Positions 37,101-56,257 of a DNA stretch of 64,000 bases are shown in pieces. Within the stretch, counting starts at the first letter, position 1. The number at the start of each line of letters is the position of its first letter. Source of the DNA: Kryptolebias marmoratus. Its lineage: Eukaryota; Chordata; Actinopteri; Cyprinodontiformes; Rivulidae. Where the stretch lies: positions 21,827,111-21,891,110 of the forward strand of contig NC_051451.1 of assembly GCF_001649575.2 (NCBI RefSeq), read 5' to 3'. The notes below the pieces were generated by a model. It had not been told where the DNA came from and did not search any database. It saw only the letters and a list, made by a program, of their open reading frames with translations. The translations under genes were made by a program, and so were the position numbers.

Positions 37101-38393
37101 TATCTATTGTGACCCTGCTATTATAAATAAAACAAGACCGTTGAATGTTTTCTGAATAGACTAATGCTTTCATCATATCAGCAATATTGGAGGTCACAGT
37201 TTTCAAAAACAGCAGTGGTTTTTATCCTTTTCGTACAATTTGAAATACCTTTATATCTGTCTCAACACAAAAGATGTGATTAATTAGTTCTTTGTTCTGC
37301 TGAGATAGACTACTTAGTACTTTTATAGTATTATATTTGAATTGAAATTACTTTATTTCACCTTAACTACCGTACCTTAACATGAGTACTGGACTTAGAC
37401 TGCTTTTTTTTTGTGTTTTTTTCCTCAGGTTGCCCAGTACATTAAATTTGAGATCCCTGTTTTAGACAGCTTTGTAGAGAAGCTTAAAGAGGAAGAAGAA
37501 CGTGAAATAACCAAACTGACTAAAAAGTAAGTCAAGAGACCTTCTGATCAGCAACACAAGTTGCCAAACTATTTTATTTAATTATGTGAAGCTAATCTGT
37601 GTGTCTCCTGTATGATTTTAGTATCAAAGCTAGCAGCTGACCTCCAGTAAAGTCATCGTTTGTTTGAAATGATAAACGCTCACTTGTTGAAAGCTTGTGT
37701 AATCTTTCAGCTGGTATGACTGAGATCTTAGTCCTGTAGCCTGTATGCTTGTTGTATTACTCTTGTTTTAGTTGTAGGAATTAGGGAAATACCTTTTTAT
37801 TGAGGTTATTACTATTATGGGCTACTGGAATTAGTATGATGTTAGATTTAGATTTGAATTAGGTTTAGAACAATCTGAAAATTAATCTCAGTCAGTGAAA
37901 TATGTTCTGACAATATGTTTTGCTTAAAATTACACTTCAATTTCAGCATGTGGGCTTAGTTACAGGAATATTAAGATTTATGCTTGATTTTATCTTTCAG
38001 TGGAATTTAGTCAAACCAATAATACAAACACCAGCCTTATATGTTAGGAAGTTATCCTTTGTTTGTTTACAGTGTTAGGGTTATAGGAAACACAACTCTG
38101 AAGCAGACATTTTACCACAATTCACTGTTTTTTTCCTGCTTGAGCAGAGTTATGTTAAATTTCTTGTTGTTAAAATCTGCAATTTATGATATTGGAAGTA
38201 ACTACACCTTTCACACAAAACCTGTAAAATATGAAAGAAAAAAACCTTTGTGTGTTTCCATTTCTAAGTATATGTGTGTGACGTGTTTCAGGGTTTTATT
38301 TGGGTGCTTTTTCACCTCTGCAGATACAGCGCTCTGAAATCGATGATCCTACATCAGCTCGAGGGCGGGAGTCACTCCAGTGACAGAGTATGA
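27022..38393 (+). CDS. rassf4: rassf4, Ras-association domain family member 4 (10 coding exons, 308 aa)
   Basis: Exons: 27022-27074, 27181-27256, 34589-34695, 35521-35597, 35893-36062, 36454-36555, 36633-36684, 36779-36900, 37429-37526, 38324-38393. Phases close into 308 codons plus TGA, against 321 aa recalled for human RASSF4. The [14 protein letters not shown] N-terminal module appears here as [14 protein letters not shown], followed by [16 protein letters not shown]. The [15 protein letters not shown] block of RASSF2/4 reads [16 protein letters not shown]. The Ras-association domain spans about residues 162-250 and the SARAH coiled coil about 256-303 ([15 protein letters not shown], then KLKEEEERE). 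VHESGERARLK and ITEADLGEE fit RASSF4 better than RASSF2. It is expected to bind active Ras-type GTPases and MST kinases and to act in growth control. The 7.3 kb second intron contains depp1 on the other strand. Confidence 0.93.
31101..31146. repeat. (GT)16, one ambiguous base, then G13
   Basis: A 32-base GT repeat at 31101-31132 is followed by the only N in the window (31133) and a run of 13 G. It sits in the large rassf4 intron. The N and G run suggest sequencing trouble rather than biology. Confidence 0.95.
31823..31828 (-). terminator. Candidate depp1 poly(A) signal
   Basis: AATAAA on the minus strand, about 200 bases after the depp1 stop codon. Confidence 0.5.
32025..32435 (-). CDS. depp1: depp1, DEPP autophagy regulator, nested antisense in rassf4 intron 2 (136 aa)
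   Basis: A single coding exon. The start [22 protein letters not shown] parallels the human DEPP1 start as recalled (RSRLLLS--HLPTI-ET). The hallmark DPLDWLFG box lies near the C-terminus. The human protein is about 212 aa and continues well beyond this box, whereas this frame stops four codons later (QIRT), so the fish protein lacks the C-terminal third. The ATG follows a good acceptor (TTTAGTTGCAG|A), so the in-frame extension to 32528 is intronic. A non-coding first exon (32709 to about 32780) with donor GAAG|GTGAGC and a TATA box lie upstream. DEPP1 is a FOXO- and progesterone/hypoxia-induced modulator of autophagy and peroxisomal/mitochondrial stress. That role is known from mammals and inferred here. 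Confidence 0.85.
   Translation of the reverse strand: MKSSRLLLSLSLLPTITETLEDLPVHPSSLQPTQTFHSQEDYMTSIQALARPAEALSYGPVRGLLQRSSRLRQLSKTQMKLSSSASAARVSPLTPRTSRSSSLNTNSTEEFSLKMSRERDCKGKDPLDWLFGQIRT
32709..32812 (-). promoter_or_regulatory. depp1: depp1 promoter TATA box and non-coding first exon
   Basis: The minus strand has TATAAAG at 32812-32806, predicting initiation near 32780. The transcript would run to the donor GTGAGC at 32708-32703 and splice to the acceptor just before the coding ATG. The arrangement is inferred from signal positions. Confidence 0.55.
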
Positions 38394-38706
38394 GCTCATA
38401 TGTGTTTATATGTGTTTATAAAAGGAAGGGAAGGGTGGGTAACACTAATGATCTGTGATTTTCTGTGGGAAATTTTCCCAGTACTGTAATGAATGTAAAG
38501 TTGAACAAGTGCTTCTATTTGATACATACTTTTTAGAACTTCATAATTCACCACTTTGTATGATCTCTTTTTTACTTAGCACTTATTATTCTTGCTGTAA
38601 TATCAGTTTTTATATCTATTAATATGAAAACATTTTGTATAAATAATAATAATGTGTATGTTATTTACACAAGATTTTTTTTGTAATGACTTGAGCCTTT
38701 AAATGC

Positions 38707-38712
38707 AATAAA
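38707..38712 (+). terminator. rassf4: Candidate rassf4 poly(A) signal
   Basis: AATAAA 314 bases after the stop. A second hexamer near 39301 would give a longer 3'UTR. Confidence 0.45.
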
Positions 38713-39515
38713 TCAGTTTTAGTGTTGTCTGTAGGCTGAATGTCTACACTGCCACTTTCTCACATAAAAATGATTTTTATCATTTCCTTCACTTCCAACT
38801 GAACACAGATTTGCATTGTGTGTGTGGAGGGGTGGGGTAAGCTCATTCCCATGAGTTCTGAGTGTGTGTGTGTGTGTGTGTAAGTGTGTTATGATTACAC
38901 AATGGAGGTATCCTGATAGAAGAGGTCATTTCCTGACTCTCACAGTTTCACACATATGGAAAGTTTTATGATTTGATAGACATGTAATCAGGTGCCCAGT
39001 GTTCTTATTTCATTGTTCTGATGGAAATGATAACACACACATACAAAGACATAACATTCACAAACTGTGCAAAAGTAGAGACCAGTATAAAAAAAACATA
39101 AGAAATAACAATATTGATAATATAGTTAAAAGGAAACACTTTCCAAGTTGAAAATAAATTTTATGAGCATCTATAATCTAGTGCTTTCTGTCATTATGTG
39201 CCCTTTTTCCTTCCCTTTTTGCTATTTGTCGTTAATAGCATAAAATGCTAAAATTGTTTATTTTTTGAATATATAAGTATGGCATGTTTACTTGTGTTTC
39301 AAATAAACATTAAAGTTTTTGTTGGACCTCAAAAGCTTTCAGACTTTCCTGGAAATGAGGTTTGTGATTCCAGGAAAGACACGATTGAAGAAAATAAAGC
39401 ACTATGAATTACTGGAGGAGGAGGACAGAGTTTAGAAACTGAGGTGCCAGAAGAGAAGCAAGAAAATACCTGATTTTATACTGAAAGATGAACAGAGAAT
39501 TTGTTCCTGTCTGCT

Positions 39516-39531
39516 CCAGTAGATGGCAGTA
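39516..39531 (+). promoter_or_regulatory. CTCF-like motif between rassf4 and paox
   Basis: CCAGTAGATGGCAGTA matches all 16 core positions of the vertebrate CTCF consensus CCASYAGRKGGCRSYR. The three bases before it do not match the extended consensus. Confidence 0.5.
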
Positions 39532-39824
39532 GTGCATTTAGAGTGTAAAATGCTCAGAGGTCACGTGGTTTATACAGCAGCTTGGTTCCGGTCTTGTAGG
39601 AAAATCTGTCCCTCTCTGCGTCGATTGTGATTTTAAAATTAGGAGGGGCAAATAAAGAGAAAATGTTATCAAAATCACAGGATTTATTGTTGATGATGAA
39701 AGGATTAAACACAGTTAAGGACTTGCAAGTAAATTAATTTGTTTCCATTTTATGTAGGGGGAACAGATTATTTCAGGCGGCTAAAATATTTTGTTTCCCC
39801 CTCCTAACCTGTGTTTGTTGACTG

Positions 39825-39862
39825 CAATGACTTATATGGATATAAGTCCATATAAGTCATTG
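39825..39862. repeat. Perfect 16-bp inverted repeat with 6-base loop
   Basis: CAATGACTTATATGGA at 39825-39840 is the exact reverse complement of 39847-39862. The loop is TATAAG. No terminator or tRNA context is present. Confidence 0.9.
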
Positions 39863-40077
39863 GTTGACTGACTTTTATTTGTCAGGCTTAAGAGACAAAA
39901 GTTGAAAAAAGATCGATTCTCTACGCGTTTAAAATAACACAAAACAGCGTAAAAAGACCTCCACACAAAACCTCGTTTATTTATTTATTTATTTTATTTT
40001 GATACCTGCCGATTAAACCGAAAGTTACAACATTGACATGATTATATGAGTAGTTTTTACCGAGAAATCGATCAGAA

Positions 40078-40440
40078 GCGCCGTGAAAATGGTCAGATCC
40101 GCCGGATCCACCTCTCTGGCTGCAATGCGCGCTCCCGACACAGGGGGAACAGATTTTCACATGGGAACAGAATTTCGCACAAGACGGTGCCTATGCTCCA
40201 CATAATCGTGTCAAGGTTGTAACTTTCATTTCCATCGACAGCTCCTGGTGAATAATAAATAAATAAATAAATAACGTCAAATTAACAAATAAACCTGGTG
40301 GGGTGTGGGGTTTTTCTTACACAGACCAAATATTTCAGCCGTGAAGACGGTCGGATCTGACGCTCAGGCTGCAGTGCGCGCTCCCGACGCAGGGGGGACA
40401 GATTTTCATGCGGAACAGAATTTCATACAAAACCGGAAGT
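40078..40440 (+). repeat. Two direct copies of a GC-richer 95-105 bp sequence upstream of paox
   Basis: Copy 1 (about 40078-40184) and copy 2 (about 40338-40431) share the order GGTC(A/G)GATC, GGCTGCA(A/G)TGCGCGCTCCCGAC, CAGGGGG(A/G)ACAGATTTTCA and GGAACAGAATTTC. Copy 2 runs directly into CCGGAAGT, an ETS-type promoter site. Origin unknown. Confidence 0.8.
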
Positions 40441-40589
40441 AGCTGCAAGTGACTACAGGGTAAGGAAAGCAAGTTTTGGTAAGTCTTGCGTAGTAAATGC
40501 ACGAATTTACATTCTTAATATGTAAAGATTTGTTATATTATAGGAAAGTGACCAGTCATCACTATCTGCCTTGCTGACACGCTAAAGTT

Positions 40590-40614
40590 TCTCTCTCTCT
40601 CTCTCTCTCTCTCT
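40590..40614. repeat. (CT)n microsatellite
   Basis: About 12 uninterrupted CT units between the putative paox 5' exon and the coding start. Confidence 0.85.
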
Positions 40615-41291
40615 TTTTGTGCTCAAAATGTGTAATAAATAATTTCTACAGTTGTTGTAAATTATTATTGCTTTAATAATTATAATATTTGTGAGTCTGG
40701 GCACTAATAATGACATATATTTTTATTATTGTTTTTTTTTTTCAGAAACAGAGGAAGACAAAAGGATAGTCACTGTCCATTCGCAGAAATATGAATTTAT
40801 TTTTATATGACTGGCTTCAAACAAGTAGTATTAAAGCAGACACAACCTTTGCATTTCTAATATATAAAATAGACATACACATTTAATTTATCCACATTTA
40901 AAACAAGTTATAAAATTCAGAAATTCCTCTTGGGTTTTCTTGCAAATACCTGCTATTGACACATTTCAGCTTGACAAGATACATCACAGTGTTTTTAAAC
41001 TCAGGCACTGAATGGCACTTTATAACTTTTCTTTATGTCATATAGTTATTACACTGTTTTTTTGCACTAAAGTTTTCTGTCTTGGTTTTTTTCCTTTTGT
41101 ACTTACCCTGTTACAGCACTTTAATCCTGCTGACTTCTGACTCCAGTTACTAGACAATAGAGCAAAGCTTTATCTACACTTTATAGCTCATAAAACTCCT
41201 GCACTTTTAATCTTGGAGAGCTGGTGAAATCAGTGCACTGGAAGCAAGCACATTGAGGGAAGGAGAAGACAGGCACTTATTGCAGGCAGCT

Positions 41292-45457
<4,166 letters not shown>

Positions 45458-46705
45458 AACCAACAAAGTTAAATATTAAACACCTGCTCAGATTAAATTT
45501 GTCTCTTTTAAATGGTGTTACTGGAAAGTCTGCCTTTTTTGTCTGTTTAACACAGGAGCGTCAGGCTGTTTCTCAGTAACACCAAAGCCCCCACCTACAC
45601 TATAAAAATATATGGTTCTGTAAATGGTTCAATAAAACATGTCGGTCATGATAGTTTCTATAAGAACACGTAAGCAAAAACACAGGAGGGCGCATAACAG
45701 CTGGAAAGCAGAGGCAAAGTTCAAAAAAAGTAGTTATTTAACCTGGAAATGCTGTGCAGTAACTAATCAGACAGATTAGTGAGGTTGTGTTTATTTAAGG
45801 TCTTTAATAGTATTTAGAAAACAGGTTTGTAGTCAGGAATGTGTAGCTGTGAATGAGAAAGCCGGAAAGCAGATTTTGTTGGGCAGATGGGGATAATTGT
45901 GTCTGTGATGACAGAAAAATTAGTAGATTTTGACTGAATATGTTTAACAAGAAGTAATGCCCATAAATCAGGACTACAAGATGAACTGTATGAACCTGTA
46001 TATGTGAGAACCTAAAGTTTTCCATTTATTAATGTTTAGAAACCTTTCATTAAAAACTAACCATGTTTTAAAATAAATTGTTAAAATAAATGTGTGCTTT
46101 GCATGAATAAAACTACACAAAAAGTAATAAAAAAATCATGAGTATATAGAAATATGAATATTGATCAGAAATGAGGTGAATATTAGTTTCTTATGATTTA
46201 GAAATATTTAAATAAATTTTGTTGGTCAGTCAGAACAAGCCATTTCTACATTTTAGAGAGCAAGGACAGTAAATATTCTTTATGAATACATGCAACTAAG
46301 AGCCTAAAATAAAGATGGTAAGATCCACTGGAGGTAAAAAAAAACGTGGTGTCTGCATTATGTAAAATTTGAAAAAAAAAAAAAACACATAAAATTAGAA
46401 TAATAGTAAAGACAAAAATTATTGTTTAGGCAAACATTGTTTTTTCCCTCAAATCCTTACAATTTGTATGTGGTATTTTCTTATTCTTTAGTGTTTAATT
46501 TTATTTAACATCATGAAAATGTTTAGGCCCTTTCGAGGTTTCAGAAAAACCTTTATTTTGAAATTCTTGACCGGAAAATGGTGTCCCTGCTAAGGCGGAA
46601 GTACACAAAAACGGTTCAGCCTGTCACAAACTGGCGTGAGTCTGCAGCGCATTGACTGTAGGAAACACTGTAAAACACATTATATACGGTTTCTGAGATC
46701 CAGAC
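45458..46705. other. Spacer between the two paox genes
   Basis: It contains the copy 1 poly(A) signal AATAAA at 45631-45636 and AT-rich sequence. A short promoter-like stretch before copy 2 includes GCGGAAGT, an ETS-type site, near 46595. No additional gene is seen. Confidence 0.5.
45631..45636 (+). terminator. paox: Candidate paox copy 1 poly(A) signal
   Basis: AATAAA about 175 bases after the stop codon. Confidence 0.5.
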
Positions 46706-51000
<4,295 letters not shown>

Positions 51001-51498
51001 AAGAAGGAATATCACTGTGGCAATGAAGGACGATCAAATTTACTGTGATATTAAACTTTCTCTTATGTTTATTATAAGATGAACAGTTAACAAACAAAGG
51101 GAGCTAATTTGATTGGTTGAGTGCAAAAACTGATGTTGATTTGGATTAGTTACTAATCTAAGCAGCTGCATTAGAATCAGTGTTATACATCAATTTATTA
51201 ATTATTTATTAATTATGCAAGCCATTTTGTATGCTTTTCTATTTTTTAAACAATGCTGATAATTCACAACTTGTCGGAAATGGTAATGACTTGGCAAGGT
51301 TGTGTTTAAATACTGACAATGTTTAAAACGGTTCGCAGATTTCCTGTTTATCATAATGGATATTGTTTTTGAATTAACTAGAATTAACTGTAGATAAATT
51401 CAACCTGCTCTGTCTCTTGTATAATGTGTGAATGTTTTATATAAAACAATCACCTGAAGTGTCTGTCTTGTTTTCTTAAGCTTCTAAGAATCATTTTT

Positions 51499-51504
51499 AA
51501 TAAA
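51499..51504 (+). terminator. paox: Candidate paox copy 2 poly(A) signal
   Basis: AATAAA about 500 bases after the stop codon. Confidence 0.4.
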
Positions 51505-51859
51505 GAAAAAGGAATTACAAGGGTATACAATAAGTAGAAAACAATAACTCACTGAGCAAAACTTTATATATTAAACAGGTTTTAAATGTGTTCACTACCA
51601 CCTACACACACACCTTCTATAAGACTGAATAAGCCAGATTATTTGAAGAAATTACTCTGGTTATCTGACAGGAAGAATTTACATTTATGTTTCATTTACT
51701 AATAGAGTTCAAGTCCCATTCTGTAAAATTTGTTGATTTTTCTTTTAGCCAGCAGAACATCAGTTGATTAATCAAGGCACAAAAGGAAAAAAATAAAATA
51801 AAATCAGGGCACAAATCACTGCTGCCTATTAGTTCTGATCCAAGTAGTTAAACTTTAAG

Positions 51860-51873
51860 CCAGCAGAGGGCGC
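51860..51873 (+). promoter_or_regulatory. CTCF-like motif between paox copy 2 and mtg1
   Basis: CCAGCAGAGGGCGC is a full match to the CTCF core CCASYAGRKGGCRS. The flanking extended positions match only in part. It lies about 200 bases upstream of the mtg1 start codon. Confidence 0.5.
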
Positions 51874-52073
51874 AGTTGTACCAGTTAATAAAGAAAGCTC
51901 CTGTTATAATATGACCGAAGAAGTCCAACTGCTTTGTAGCGGAACGGAGTTGTTTAACAACCGATTCAAGTCGGTATGTAAACAGTGTAGCACACCAGTA
52001 GGACTTTTTATGTAGCGCTTTTTGTAACACAAATAGAAGGTAGGGGTTATTATATTTTATTCAGAAAGCGGCC

Positions 52074-53667
52074 ATGAAGCTTTATCGGGTGCTCCGTAAT
52101 GTCGACATGTTTCGGACTGTTTTTGACTTTGGTGAACGGGAAGTGGCTCACTGGTTCCCCGGGCACATGGCTAAAGGTGACACATTTACTCAGCTCCAGA
52201 GTGTGTAACATGTATTGTGGTTTTGTGTGTTTGTTTATGCGAAGTAAACGCTGAACTGTGACGTAAAATGTGCTCCCCTTTTAGGTGTTTAATTGTCTTT
52301 TATTCGCAGGACTCAAGCAGATGAAAGCCAGCTTGAAGAAAGTGGACTGCATCGTAGAAATTCATGATGCCAGAATATCCTTTTAAAGTTTAAACTTGTC
52401 ATCTTACTCTGAATTACGATCTTAACTTTAATGAAATCGTGTTTTTTAAAATAATTTCATTGGTTTCTTTAAGACACTATAGGGTCTTTATCAATTAAAT
52501 AGCCCATGAGGGCCCTAACAGGTTGTTCTGACTGTTGTGTTTCTTAATATTCAGCAAATTCCTTTCTCTGGGAGAAACCCCATGTTTCAGGACACACTAG
52601 ATGTCAGACCACATCTGCTTGTTCTAAACAAGATGGACCTCGCTGATCTGTCCAACAAGCAGGTCAGAATGTTTGCCGTTATATTCAGCAGTCACTGATT
52701 AACAGCATTTTTTTAAAGTCTTTACGGAAACATTTTATGTGTTTCTTTTGCATTTATGCTTCAGAGAATCTTGAAGAAACTAGAAAAAGACGGGGTGACG
52801 AATGTTCTCTTCACAGACTGTTTTAAGCAGATTGACAGCAACGTCAAAAAGGTGAAGGTCATCCACAGACATTTGACTGGCTGAAATTAAATCACAATAT
52901 TAACATAAATGTAAGATGGTTTTCTTTTTTTTTCTCTGTAGATGGTGCCCATGGTGCAAAAAATAATTGAGACCAATCCCCGTTTTAACAGAGAGGAGGT
53001 ATACGTGTTCAGTACACATTTCCCAGCCAGCAGTGCTCTCTGTCGCTTTAACTTTAAACCCTTTGTTTTCAAATAACTTTAGATATATTTTTATTTCACG
53101 TATCCCTCGAAATAACAATAAGCTACATATTGACTTAGTGAGAATTATATTTTATCTACAAATTGTAAAAGTAACAATAATAATACTTTTAGTAAGCGAT
53201 GAGCAACACTTAAAAAAATCTTTTCTCTCTTCCTAATTAATATGTAATTTATATTTTCTTTATACAGCTATCTGACAGCAGGGTTTAGTCAATAAAACTC
53301 ACAAGTACCACTGCTTCTTTAAGACAGTCAAAAAGTCTCATTTCAGTTACTTTCTAGATTTTACTTTTAATGGTTTTACTGTGCAAGTTATTTTATTTAT
53401 AAAAAAAAAATTTTGTGCAATGTTTTGTATTTTAATTTACCTGCAATGCTTTATAAAATAGCTTTTGTACAACACTTTGGTTAACAAGGGTTGTTTTTTA
53501 AATGTGCTATAGAAATAAACTTTGACTAATTGATTGATTAATAAAAAGCCATACTAAATAAAAAAAGTCTTAAATAGTAAGTTTGAGTTTAAAAGGTCCC
53601 ACAATATGACCTACAGTCATAATAAAGCAAATACACTTTCTTTTTCATAGAGGTTTTACAGATCAAA

Positions 53668-53698
<31 letters not shown>

Positions 53699-55242
53699 TT
53701 AAGAAGTCATCTGGTTCTTACCAGGTTCCAAAATCAGGTAAATAATATTTTGGATGAACAACAGCACATGAAATATTTTGTTGTATTTATTTTTTTTAAT
53801 TTACCAAAACCTAATTAACCTCCTAAGACCTGAACTCTTGTATGGCATGCACTTTTAGTTTCTCTCTGCTGTTTGGGCTGATTGGGACCTGATATGAATC
53901 AAGGAATGTTAAGCAAAAAGTGACGTCCACACATGTGGACGCCAGGTTGTAGGAATACATCAACTCCCAAACTGAGCAAATTTAGAAATTAAAATTATTT
54001 AATTATGAATGTATTTATGTGTCTTCAGCTTAAAATTTTAAACCTCACTGCTTAATCTATGTAGTTGTTTTGTTTATGTAGTCATTTCCCTTTACGAATA
54101 TTAAGAAAGCAGTGGTCCTGCTCTGACTTGATCCTGTCTGACTTTCAGAACAGAGATTTTTGCCTGATGGTGATTGGAGTTCCCAACGTGGGGAAGTCAT
54201 CTCTTATTAACTCACTGAGGAGAACAAACTTGAAAAAAGGTACTGAAAAAGTTCTTTCATGTTTATATCACAATATGTGGCCTCCACAGATATAAATGGG
54301 ATTTTTAATCCCCATTTCAGGTCGTGCATCTCGAGTCGGTGGGGAGCCAGGAATAACCAGAGCTGTCCTGACTAAAATTCAGGTGTGTTCAGAAACAGTT
54401 TGGATCTGTTTCCACAGGTTTAGGTGGACACACAATAAACCCATACATCATTTGCATGTCTTTGTTCTCAGGTGTGTGAGAGACCCTTAATATACCTGCT
54501 GGACACTCCGGGAGTATTGCCTCCTAAGATTGAAAGTGTAGAAACCGGCATGAAGCTGGCTTTGTGCGGTGAGCTGAACTCTGTTTTTTTTTTTTTTTAA
54601 TAGAATGATTACTTTCATTCAGGAAAAACAATGTTAGCGCTTCAAAATGGGTGGAACTTCTATTGCATTGCTTGTGAAGGAGATTTTTCTAAATATTTTG
54701 TTTTTTAATCCAGGAACTATACTGGACCATTTGGTGGGTGAAGACATCATCGCTGACTACCTGCTCTACTCTTTGAACAGGCTGGGCAAGTTCAGGTGTG
54801 ATTTTTAGTTTTAATTATTTTATTTTTATCTTTTAAATTATAATTTTGCAAACCTCGTGCCTCTTGTTGCTCAGATTCCTCACTGTGTGAATGTTTATGT
54901 GCAGTTATGTGGAGAAATATGACCTCCAAGAGCCGAGCGACAACATCCAGCATGTCCTCAAACGCATCGCTGTAAAACTAGGAAAGACTCAGAAGGTCAA
55001 AGCCTTCACTGGAGTGGGTAGGGAAAAAAAAACATGCCATGTTGTCTTTTTACTTCACTTGATTGTTTCAGTCTTAGCTGTTTTATGACACATTTCACAG
55101 AAAATTCACATCTTTAAAATATGTTTGTTCTTTGTCTCGTTCAGGAAGTATCCGAGTCACCATCCCAAACTTCACAGCAGCAGCTTACGATTTTATCAGA
55201 GCGTTCAGGAAAGGAGAGCTGGGACAAGTAATGCTGGACTGA
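52074..55242 (+). CDS. mtg1: mtg1, mitochondrial ribosome-associated GTPase 1 (11 exons, 319 aa)
   Basis: Exons: 52074-52176, 52310-52374, 52558-52662, 52765-52851, 52942-52998, 54149-54239, 54321-54382, 54472-54568, 54714-54795, 54905-55017, 55145-55242. Phases close into 319 codons plus TGA (human MTG1 334 aa). This is a circularly permuted YlqF/RbgA-type GTPase: G4 NKMD (80-83) precedes G1 GVPNVGKS (149-156), then the GGEPGIT switch region and G3 DTPG (201-204). The N-terminal WFPGHMAKG and CIVEIHDARIPFSGRNP match the family. MTG1 acts at the matrix side of the inner mitochondrial membrane in large mitoribosomal subunit assembly. Intron 2 has the U12-type 5' site ATATCCTTT. Its end is set at AA (52557) to keep the conserved HDARIP; ending at AG (52554) would add one Gln. 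Convergent with sprn. Confidence 0.94.
52375..52557 (+). other. mtg1: U12-type (minor spliceosome) AT-AA or AT-AG intron of mtg1
   Basis: The exon reading GAT GCC AGA is followed directly by ATATCCTTT, a perfect U12-class AT-AC-type 5' splice site. No GT donor keeps the frame. Near the 3' end TTTCTTAAT resembles the U12 branch site TTCCTTAAY. The 3' junction CAGCAA|ATT restores HDARIPF about 10 bases after the branch A. The alternative CAG|CAAATT would be an AT-AG intron adding one residue. Confidence 0.8.
53670..53698. repeat. (AAT)n microsatellite in mtg1 intron 5
   Basis: About nine AAT units inside the 1.15 kb fifth intron of mtg1. The rest of that intron is AT-rich with no exon. Confidence 0.85.
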
Positions 55243-55340
55243 TATGAGCCATATTTATTTCTCAACCTGAGTGTCTTTACATAAATAATGTTTGTGTCTG
55301 CTCTGGAACAACACACAAATCAATCTCTGCATCCTTTGTA

Positions 55341-55346
55341 AATAAA
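55341..55346 (+). terminator. mtg1: Candidate mtg1 poly(A) signal
   Basis: AATAAA about 100 bases after the mtg1 stop. Confidence 0.55.
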
Positions 55347-55419
55347 AGAAATCACTTTATTTATCATCAAAGTTCCTTTTATAAAACACAAAAAACAGAT
55401 AATCAGTGTAAATAGGGTA

Positions 55420-55425
55420 TTTATT
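55420..55425 (-). terminator. sprn: Candidate sprn poly(A) signal
   Basis: Minus-strand AATAAA. Another copy at 55356-55361 is a second choice. Confidence 0.4.
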
Positions 55426-56257
55426 AGCATAAAGACAGTGATTACAAATTGTTTATTTATTATGTACATAAGTGTTGCAGAATAGAATCGATTGCACTTA
55501 TAGCTATGGAACAGTCTGTTGCTCCTGAGAAAGGTCCTTGGGATTTATGGACACATCAGAAATATTAAAAACAGGAATAAATGTAGGAAAAACCAGGTGG
55601 CCTAGTAAATAATGTTCACACATCAGTCTGAGGAAGTCATTTGATACGTTTCAGGTGTGGTAAAAGGGTATGAAAACAGGATTATGACCACAACAGGGAC
55701 TGATGCCAAAAGTTATTCTGAATCTGACCCTAAAAATACAGTCTGAAAATTAGATTTTTGAAGAACAGACAGCAACAGTTGCAAAACTCGCTTACTTTCT
55801 TCCTTAAATGCAAATACTAGCAGCTTTAATGGTTTCACCTTGGTTTTGCTGTCAGTCTTGTGGAGTGACAGTTCAGCTGCATTTCAAGCAAGTTGAGGTT
55901 TTATTATAAGATTTAAGTCTGTTTACATGTCTCTCTAAGGTGCACAGAGTTCACTTAGCATCTTTAATAGAAACAACAAAATTAGTATTTTGTGGTGCGA
56001 GTTCGGCAGTACAAGTTAGCTATAGGAATTTAGTTTTTTTTGGTACAGAGGGGAAAATAAATCTCTTGACAAAAGTGCTGACTTCATTTGGTGAAATGTG
56101 AGAGGGAACACTATGCTGGTAATGTACATTTATCCAAATAACTGTGTAAAAACATACAGTACAGTGATGTTTGTGATTGGATCCTTTTAATCATTTTGTT
56201 GCACCTTCCGCCCTGGGTTTAGGCTCAGAAAATTACCCGAAATTGCGGCATGAGAAT

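Larger units (their letters stand above)
38394..41291. other. rassf4 3'UTR and rassf4-paox spacer
   Basis: The rassf4 poly(A) signal is probably AATAAA at 38707-38712 (alternative near 39301). Beyond it come a CTCF-like motif (39516), a perfect hairpin (39825-39862), two direct-repeat copies (from 40078 and 40338), a CT microsatellite (40590-40614), and probably the paox 5' exon. No other protein-coding gene is seen. Confidence 0.5.
51001..52073. other. Spacer between paox copy 2 and mtg1
   Basis: It holds the copy 2 poly(A) signal candidate (51499-51504), a CTCF-like core at 51860-51873, and the mtg1 5' untranslated region. No other gene is seen. Confidence 0.5.
55243..56257. other. Convergent 3' ends of mtg1 and sprn
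   Basis: The mtg1 plus-strand AATAAA (55341-55346) lies beside sprn minus-strand signals (55356-55361, 55420-55425). The sprn 3'UTR is therefore about 0.8-0.9 kb and the two transcripts end within about 100 bases of each other or overlap. No other gene is seen. Confidence 0.55.
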
